Positions 58,744 through 64,000 of a stretch of 64,000 nucleotides of DNA are shown here, piece after piece; the stretch's first letter is position 1; each line of letters opens with the position of its first letter. Origin of the DNA: Candidatus Hydrogenedentota bacterium (lineage in GTDB: Bacteria; Hydrogenedentota; Hydrogenedentia; Hydrogenedentales; JAGMZX01); assembly GCA_029556545.1 (NCBI GenBank), contig JAKQEQ010000017.1, positions 186,001-250,000 on the forward strand. Reading direction: 5' to 3'. Below the pieces are notes generated by a model that saw only the letters and a program-made list of their open reading frames with translations, did no database searches and was not told the origin of the DNA. The position numbers and the translations under genes are program-made.

Positions 58744-59310
58744 ATGCAGCGGCCAAAGGCGGGCCAGTCCGTGCACGGGACAGTGGAAACATCGCAGGAA
58801 CATGACTCAGGCGGCGGGGCGGAGACGTCCCCGGCGACGGGCGAACTGCGTAAGCCGAAGTTGACGGAGGTAGTCGCCCTGAAGGCGCTGATCGACGGCG
58901 CGGGCGGCGCGGTACTTTCGCGCGAGTTGCGGGAACTCTACGAGAACGTGCGGGATTTCTACGTGTACGTGGACGAGCGGGGCTTGGGCGGCTGTGTGGC
59001 GTTGCACATCGACATGATCGATCTCGCGGAGGTGCGCACGCTCGTGGTGCGGCCCGACTTGCAGCGCCGCGGCATCGGGCGGCGGCTCCTCGCGGCCGTA
59101 CTCGACGAGGCGCGGGGACTGGATATCGCGCGGGTCTACGCGTTTACGCGGGAACCGGCGTTTTTCGGGAGAAACGGATTCTACGCGGTGGACCGCTCGG
59201 AACTGCCGTACAAGGTGTTCAAGGACTGCACCCGTTGCCGGCTCTTTCCGGGCTGCGATGAGACCGCGATGGTGAAAGACCTCCGTTCGGTGCGGAACCA
59301 AGGAGATTGA
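58744..59310 (+). CDS. GNAT acetyltransferase, ArgA-like
   Basis: 188 residues from ATG 58744; the first 35 residues are low-complexity, so a later start (near RKPKLTEVVALKAL) is possible. GNAT motif A: LAEVRTLVVRPDLQRRGIGRRLL (R/Q-x-x-G-x-G/A for acetyl-CoA). The later RVYAFTREPAFFGRNGFYAVDRS and DCTRCRLFPGCDETAMV match N-acetylglutamate synthase-type GNATs (ArgA-like in arginine synthesis). It precedes proC by 4 bases, so amino-acid metabolism is a fair guess. Confidence 0.78.
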   Translation: MQRPKAGQSVHGTVETSQEHDSGGGAETSPATGELRKPKLTEVVALKALIDGAGGAVLSRELRELYENVRDFYVYVDERGLGGCVALHIDMIDLAEVRTLVVRPDLQRRGIGRRLLAAVLDEARGLDIARVYAFTREPAFFGRNGFYAVDRSELPYKVFKDCTRCRLFPGCDETAMVKDLRSVRNQGD

Positions 59311-59314
59311 CGCG

Positions 59315-60121
59315 ATGTTGCAGGGCATTATCGGCTTCCTGGGCTACGGCAACATGGGTTCGGCCATCCTCGAGGGGTTGATCGAGGCGGGCGTGCTCAC
59401 CGGCAAATACGCGGCCGTGTATGACCCGGTCCCGGACCGCCTGCTCGCCGCGGAGAGCCTCGGAGCGACCGTCGCGGCGAACGCGCAAGCGCTCGCGGGC
59501 ATGAGCGACGTACTCGTGCTTGCCGTGAAGCCCCAGATCATGAACGAGGCGCTTCAGGAAGCGCGTAAGGGCGTCAAACCGGACATACTTGTAATATCCA
59601 TCGCGGCGGGCATCTCGATTGCCTTTATCCGCGAGCGGCTCGGCGATAATGTCCGCATCGTCCGCGTCATGCCGAACACGCCCGCCATGGTCAACGCCGG
59701 CGCGGCGGGCATCGCGCTCGGGGCTAATTGCACCGGGGACGACGCTGCCGTGGCGCGGACGATCTTCGAGGCGGTCGGAGTTGCGGAGATCGTCCAGGAA
59801 AAGGACCTGGACGTGGTGACCGCGTTGAGCGGCAGCGGGCCGGCGTATTTCTTCTACATGGTCGAGTGCCTCGTGAACGCCGCCGTGAACGAAGGCCTCC
59901 GTGAGGAACAGGCCACGCGCCTCGCCGCGCAGACACTCATGGGCGCGGGCAAACTCCTCGCGAGCAGCGGCGAATCCGCGGCGACCTTGCGCGAGCGCGT
60001 CACCTCGAAGGGCGGAACGACGGAGGCCGCATTGCGCTGCATGCGCGAGGAGCGCTTCGCCGACATTGTGGGAAAGGCTGTGCGCGCGGCGGCCGCGCGA
60101 TCGCGCGAATTGGGCGCGTAA
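59315..60121 (+). CDS. proC: Pyrroline-5-carboxylate reductase
   Basis: 268 residues; AAGGAG nine bases before ATG 59315. N-terminal Rossmann (IIGFLGYGNMGSAILEGLIEAGV), then LAVKPQIMNEAL, RIVRVMPNTPAMVNAGA and the C-terminal dimerisation motif ALSGSGPAYFFYMVECLV with DLDVVTALSGSG, and TSKGGTTEAAL. Reduces P5C to proline with NADPH, last step of proline synthesis. Confidence 0.95.
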   Translation: MLQGIIGFLGYGNMGSAILEGLIEAGVLTGKYAAVYDPVPDRLLAAESLGATVAANAQALAGMSDVLVLAVKPQIMNEALQEARKGVKPDILVISIAAGISIAFIRERLGDNVRIVRVMPNTPAMVNAGAAGIALGANCTGDDAAVARTIFEAVGVAEIVQEKDLDVVTALSGSGPAYFFYMVECLVNAAVNEGLREEQATRLAAQTLMGAGKLLASSGESAATLRERVTSKGGTTEAALRCMREERFADIVGKAVRAAAARSRELGA

Positions 60122-60169
60122 CACGGGTGAATAGCGCGCCGGGGCGCGCGTCCTGATCCGGGAGCAACT

Positions 60170-60733
60170 ATGCGAAGAGACAGGGTCGTATCCGAGGTGC
60201 TCGGCGAAGAAGCGGCCATCACGCCGAGCGACCTCTACAACATGCAGTTCAAGACCGCCGCGTTCGGCGGCTACGACAAGGCCGAGGTCGACGGATTCCT
60301 CGAGCGCGTCGCGGACGTGTTCGAGGACCTGGTCCACCAAGTAGCCCACCTCAAGCAGAAGTGCGAGGAACAGCGGGCGGACATCGAGACGTTCCGCGAC
60401 CTCGAAGTCACGCTTAAGGCCGCCCTCGACAGCATACAAAATTACAAGCAGGAAATCGTCGATTCCGCCCGCCGCGAAGCGAACGCCATCATCGAGGAGG
60501 CCCGCGCCGTCAAGGCGAAGGCCGAAGCCGAGGCGCGGAAAATGCCCGACGGCATCGAGCGCGAGGCCCGGGCGCTGCGCGACCTGCGCGACAGCCTCCG
60601 CAACAACCTGCGCGCCATTCTCGAGGCCCACGCGATCCTGCTCGATAAAATCCCCCTGGCCGACGATCGGCGATTTACCCCGCACGCCCACGAAGCCCCG
60701 CCCGCGCCGCCGACCGAGGAGGCTGCGTCATGA
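60170..60733 (+). CDS. DivIVA-domain coiled-coil protein
   Basis: 187 residues. DivIVA N-domain: ITPSDLYNMQFKTAAFGGYDKAEVDGFLERVAD (the F-x-x-A-x-x-G-Y-x-x-x-E-V-D-x-F-L-x-x-V pattern), then a coiled coil of about 100 residues and a Pro-rich tail. DivIVA proteins bind curved membrane and recruit division or pole factors. The TGA overlaps the next gene's start (ATGA), so the three genes are coupled. Unusual next to a LolA-like protein, since DivIVA is best known in Gram-positives. Confidence 0.85.
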   Translation: MRRDRVVSEVLGEEAAITPSDLYNMQFKTAAFGGYDKAEVDGFLERVADVFEDLVHQVAHLKQKCEEQRADIETFRDLEVTLKAALDSIQNYKQEIVDSARREANAIIEEARAVKAKAEAEARKMPDGIEREARALRDLRDSLRNNLRAILEAHAILLDKIPLADDRRFTPHAHEAPPAPPTEEAAS

Positions 60734-61533
60734 TCGCCCTTGCCTGCATGGCGGCGGCATTGCTCACGGCGGGCGGCGCGTCGGATTTCGACGCCTTCAT
60801 AAAGGAGTTCGCGATCAAGCGCGCGGGCGTCCGTTCACTCGAGGCGCAATTCATCGAAACCAGCCTTCTGCCCGATGAACGCCTCCAGACGCGGGGCAGC
60901 CTCCTCTACGCCAAGCCGCGCCGCATCCTCTATCGCACCGAAGACCCCGATCGCGTCACCCTCGTCGATGGCCGCTACGGATACGAATACGAGCCGGACG
61001 TCAAGCAACTCATGATGTACGACCTCGACCAATTCCCCCAGGTGGACGCCTTCTTCCTCGGGTTCGATGAGGATATCGAATCCCTGCGCGAGTCGTACCA
61101 GGTCGAGGTCTTCACCGCGCTCGAAGACGGACGCCGCAGCTGCGGCATCAAGCTCAAGCCCAAACCCGAGGACGCCGACAACGCCTTCTTCTCCGAGGTC
61201 GCTATCTACCTGCGCGAGGCGGACTTCCTCCCCGTCCGCGTCTACATCGACAACGAGGAAGACTCGAAGACCATCATCGACATCGACGAGTCGAGCTACG
61301 TCATCAACGGCCCGTTACGCCCCGAACAGACCCAGCTTCACGTGGCCGAGGGCACGGACGTCATCCTGAACAACGAGGTCCTGCGCACCGTCGGCTCCGG
61401 CGGCGAACGCCTGCCCGATCCCATCCCGTTCGAGGGCGCGCCCGACGACGCGCCGCCGCCGGAAGCAGCGGGAAAGCCGCTCGTCGAGGAAGCCGAACTG
61501 CCGCCGCCCGCGCCGCCCGTGGAGACGCCGTGA
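60730..61533 (+). CDS. LolA-family periplasmic lipoprotein carrier
   Basis: 267 residues with an N-terminal signal (LACMAAALLTAGGA). LolA pattern: VRSLEAQFIETSLLPDERL...GSLLYAKPRRILYRTEDP, then DGRYGYEYEPDVKQLMMYDL. LolA/LolB-like barrels hold lipoprotein acyl chains during transfer to the outer membrane. The C-terminus has a Pro-rich extension (PPPEAAGKPLVEEAELPPPA). GTGA overlap with maf. Confidence 0.75.
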   Translation: MIALACMAAALLTAGGASDFDAFIKEFAIKRAGVRSLEAQFIETSLLPDERLQTRGSLLYAKPRRILYRTEDPDRVTLVDGRYGYEYEPDVKQLMMYDLDQFPQVDAFFLGFDEDIESLRESYQVEVFTALEDGRRSCGIKLKPKPEDADNAFFSEVAIYLREADFLPVRVYIDNEEDSKTIIDIDESSYVINGPLRPEQTQLHVAEGTDVILNNEVLRTVGSGGERLPDPIPFEGAPDDAPPPEAAGKPLVEEAELPPPAPPVETP

Positions 61534-62138
61534 TCCGGCTGGTCCTCGCTTCCGCCTCGCCGCGTCGGCGCGCACTGCTCGCCGCGCTGGGCGTCGAGTT
61601 CGAGGCCATAACCGGCGACGCGCCCGAGATTGACGAAGGGGAGTCCCCCGCGCGCATCGTCGAGGACAACGCCGCCCGCAAGCGCGACGCCGTCGTATCC
61701 GCCCTTGCCCCCCCCGCCGTCGTCATCGCCGCCGACACGCTCGTCTTTCTCGACGAGCACGTCCTCAGCAAGCCCGCCGACGCCGCCGAGGCCCGCGCCA
61801 TGCTCGCGCGTCTTTCCGGGCGCACCCACCAGGTACTCACAGGCATCGCCGTCGTCGATACCGCATCGGGCCGCGCCGTCCAAGGCCACGAAACCACCGA
61901 CGTCACCTTCCGCGACCTCACACCCGACGAGATCGCCCGCTTTGTGGAGATCGTCAACCCGCTCGACCGCGCCGGCGCATACACCGTCGACGGGCCCGGC
62001 AGCCTCCTCGTCGCCCGCTACGACGGCTGCTATATGAACGTGCTCGGCTTGCCCGTCGTTCGCCTCGACCTGCTCCTGCGCGAGGTCGGCGTCAACCTCT
62101 TCGACCGCATGCACCCCGACCGCGCCACATTCCTGTGA
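61530..62138 (+). CDS. maf: Maf nucleotide pyrophosphatase
   Basis: 202 residues from GTG 61530. SASPRRRALLAALGVEFEAI (N-terminal signature), IAADTLVFLDEHVLSKP (catalytic Asp) and GAYTVDGPGSLLVARYDGCYMNVLGLPV are present. Maf hydrolyses modified nucleoside triphosphates such as m5UTP or dTTP, and is linked to septum inhibition. Last gene of the proC-divIVA-lolA-maf series. Confidence 0.92.
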   Translation: MIRLVLASASPRRRALLAALGVEFEAITGDAPEIDEGESPARIVEDNAARKRDAVVSALAPPAVVIAADTLVFLDEHVLSKPADAAEARAMLARLSGRTHQVLTGIAVVDTASGRAVQGHETTDVTFRDLTPDEIARFVEIVNPLDRAGAYTVDGPGSLLVARYDGCYMNVLGLPVVRLDLLLREVGVNLFDRMHPDRATFL

Positions 62139-62205
62139 CAAAAGGATACATACGCACGATGTAAGGCGACCTCGGCAAACATGCCCGCGCGAGTCATGAT
62201 GCAAG

Positions 62206-63942
62206 CTATGCGGCGGACTCTCGGGCCTTGCGCACAAAGTGGACCACGAAGACGAGCGCGGTGAACAGCGCGACGGCGGCCACGCCGTACCAGCGCGTCT
62301 TCGACCAGATGGACCACAGGCTGCCGAACCCCGCAAGGATCACGGAGAAGGCCATGAGCACGTTCCACAGCACGCGCTTGCCGCCCTTCGGCATGTTCTC
62401 GCCGAGCAGCCGCTTCTGGTTCATCAGGAGGAAGAACGAGAGGTACGCCAACGGCAGCAAGGTCATCGCGAAGACGGAGGTCGGGATGGCGATCCACATC
62501 TTGGCCTGGGTCCAGAAGAAGGGGCCGAGGATGCCGACGGACACCATCGCCATACCCACGCGCTGCCGCCAACCGCGCGCCGGCTTGTTCAACATCTCGC
62601 AGAAGCAAAGGCCGTTGATCAGCATGAGCATCGTGGCCGCGCCCATCCCCATGCCGAGCACGCCCAAGCCAAAGACGTAGCGCGCGACGGTTCTGCCGGT
62701 CAGCGGCGCCAGCGAGTCGGCGAGGTTGAAGGCGTCGCGCGTGACAAGCATGGCCGCCATGCGCCGGTCCGCCTCGGGCAACGCGGCGAGCCGCGCGGCC
62801 TTTTCGCCGGGAGTGAGGCGCGCCATTTCCTCGGGGCCTATCTCGCGTGCGAGCCGCTGGCTGAGCAGATCGTTGAACCCGCCCACGAGGTTGGCCGCGG
62901 GCCGCACCGCCTGGCCGCTTGCGTCAACCTCGCCCAGGAAGCCCGGCGCAGGCTCGGCGTGGAATTGCGCCGCCGCCGCGATCACGACGCAACTGGTCGC
63001 GAGAATAAACGGGAAAAACAGCCCCGTCGAAAGGTCGAAGATGGCCAGGCCGCGGAAGTCCTTGTCCCAACCCTTGCGCAGCATCGAGTACGGGAACAGG
63101 AATGTCATGTTGATGCCGACCGCCGTGGCGGCCGCGCTGATCATCACGTCGCGCTGTTGCGAGACAATCAGGCCGGACCAGAAATCCTGGAATTGGGGGG
63201 CAACCTGCCGGATGTGTTGCGCCAATTCCGCCACCGGCTCGGAAAGCAGTTTCAGGTTCGGGACGAAGCCCCGAAACACGCCGCTCGCCGCCAATTCGCC
63301 GGTGCTCATCAACTTGACCACGACGCTGATGAAACAAAGTACCGTCGTGCCGACCAGGCACTTCACGATGATCTCGAAGGCCTTCATGCCCCAGCCGCCG
63401 ATGCTATACAACATGCCCGCCGTCAGCGCGATGGCCAGTATGATACAGCAGACCACCAGCTTGCCCCAGGGGTCCGGCATGACGTCCGGACCGAAGACGC
63501 CCGGGAACAGGTTCTGCTGGAAGGACGCCGTGGCCAACGCAAACTGCGGCATGGACCAGACCAGGTTCGCGATCATGGACGCGAGCAGCCAGCCCCAACC
63601 CAGCACGGGACTGATGTGGCGGTTGATCGCGCGCAGGGGGCGCTCGTCTGTAGACAACGTAACATAAGAGATCGCGCTCAGCATGATAATGCCCGCGATC
63701 ATGGCGATTGGCTGAAGCCACAGGAAGCTGAAACCGACCAAGACGCCGAGGTAGAGGCTGGACGAAAGCGAACCACCGCCTAACGTGATCGCGCTTTGCA
63801 GCCAGCCCGGACCCGAAAGCCGCACAAACACGCCCAGCAAGGGCCAACGGCCTCGCTGGCGCGCCGACACGATGAGTTCGCGGTCCCGCTCGATGCGGGG
63901 GTTCATGGAAAAGCTTTGGTTCTTCTCGCTGCTCGTGGCCAT
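62206..63942 (-). CDS. Divergent Nramp-superfamily membrane transporter
   Basis: 578 residues, about 11 helices. GPGWLQSAITLGGGSLSSSLYLG aligns with TM1 of Nramp (GPG...MDPGN), but the metal-binding Asp and Asn of DPGN are Gly and Ser; the TM6 Met-Pro-His is Met-Thr-Phe (GINMTFLFPYSM). So a classic Mn/Fe transporter is unlikely. A long loop (PGFLGEVDASGQAVRPAANL...MARLTPGEKAARLAALPEADR) interrupts it. May carry another ion. Start at ATG 63942; the alternative MNPRIERD is 12 codons in. Confidence 0.78.
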   Translation of the reverse strand: MATSSEKNQSFSMNPRIERDRELIVSARQRGRWPLLGVFVRLSGPGWLQSAITLGGGSLSSSLYLGVLVGFSFLWLQPIAMIAGIIMLSAISYVTLSTDERPLRAINRHISPVLGWGWLLASMIANLVWSMPQFALATASFQQNLFPGVFGPDVMPDPWGKLVVCCIILAIALTAGMLYSIGGWGMKAFEIIVKCLVGTTVLCFISVVVKLMSTGELAASGVFRGFVPNLKLLSEPVAELAQHIRQVAPQFQDFWSGLIVSQQRDVMISAAATAVGINMTFLFPYSMLRKGWDKDFRGLAIFDLSTGLFFPFILATSCVVIAAAAQFHAEPAPGFLGEVDASGQAVRPAANLVGGFNDLLSQRLAREIGPEEMARLTPGEKAARLAALPEADRRMAAMLVTRDAFNLADSLAPLTGRTVARYVFGLGVLGMGMGAATMLMLINGLCFCEMLNKPARGWRQRVGMAMVSVGILGPFFWTQAKMWIAIPTSVFAMTLLPLAYLSFFLLMNQKRLLGENMPKGGKRVLWNVLMAFSVILAGFGSLWSIWSKTRWYGVAAVALFTALVFVVHFVRKARESAA

Positions 63943-64000
63943 AGGACTCCTCGCTCCCTCGTTCGTGGGTCCGATTCCATCGACTCCGGGGACGGCCCAC

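Overview
The window is GC-rich bacterial chromosome. Large secreted proteins with long Gly-Glu linkers that end in a paired '[13 protein letters not shown]' calcium-loop module, many Tat or lipoprotein signals, GH172/DUF2961 and beta-propeller glycan proteins, and a full rod-shape operon next to LolA and DivIVA together suggest an uncultured Gram-negative lineage of the Candidatus Hydrogenedentota type. This placement is inferred from protein style; no rRNA or tRNA gene was seen.

Layout. 1-3.7 kb: two secreted proteins with (GE)n linkers, an M14 carboxypeptidase cut by the left edge and a large unknown protein. 3.9-6.7 kb: Tat-exported Gfo/Idh/MocA oxidoreductase and a dicarboxylate/amino-acid:cation symporter. 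6.9-11.3 kb (minus): lipoprotein, PfkB sugar kinase and GH172 enzyme, probably one transcription unit. 11.6-16.1 kb: glyoxylate shunt pair aceB-aceA, a convincing intrinsic terminator, then an MFS transporter with its own promoter, followed by a large imperfect inverted repeat. 16.3-18.7 kb: membrane-anchored esterase and a deoxyhypusine-synthase-like protein.

18.66-23.7 kb is an accessory island, partly AT-richer than its surroundings: a DUF262 protein paired with a HEPN-like protein, an orphan AbrB antitoxin, a DUF4258/YgiT-type toxin-antitoxin pair, a methyltransferase, a broken DUF2442 gene, and an antitoxin with a truncated RelE/YafQ-like toxin. Three degenerate copies of the 3' end of the preceding gene punctuate it (18571, 21564, 22806), suggesting stacked integration at one hotspot. 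This is the most interesting region.

24-37.8 kb: PHP metallohydrolase, beta-propeller glycosidase-like protein, lipoprotein, translationally coupled ABC exporter operon, several unknowns, AhpD-like and amidohydrolase-like proteins, Mpl (peptidoglycan recycling), a degenerate trypsin-like protein and an SGNH hydrolase. 38.1-45.4 kb: mreB-mreC-mreD-PBP2-rodA-rng behind a clear sigma70-type promoter, the elongasome operon. 45.5-54.5 kb: HD-GYP protein, Tat-type FAD oxidoreductase, endonuclease/phosphatase-family protein, HicAB, DUF3592 and MtfA-like proteins, a TIM-barrel lipoprotein and a cupin. 54.7-58.4 kb: a 1237-residue multidomain surface protein. 58.7-62.1 kb: GNAT, proC, DivIVA, LolA-like and Maf, closely packed. 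62.2-63.9 kb (minus): a divergent Nramp-fold transporter.
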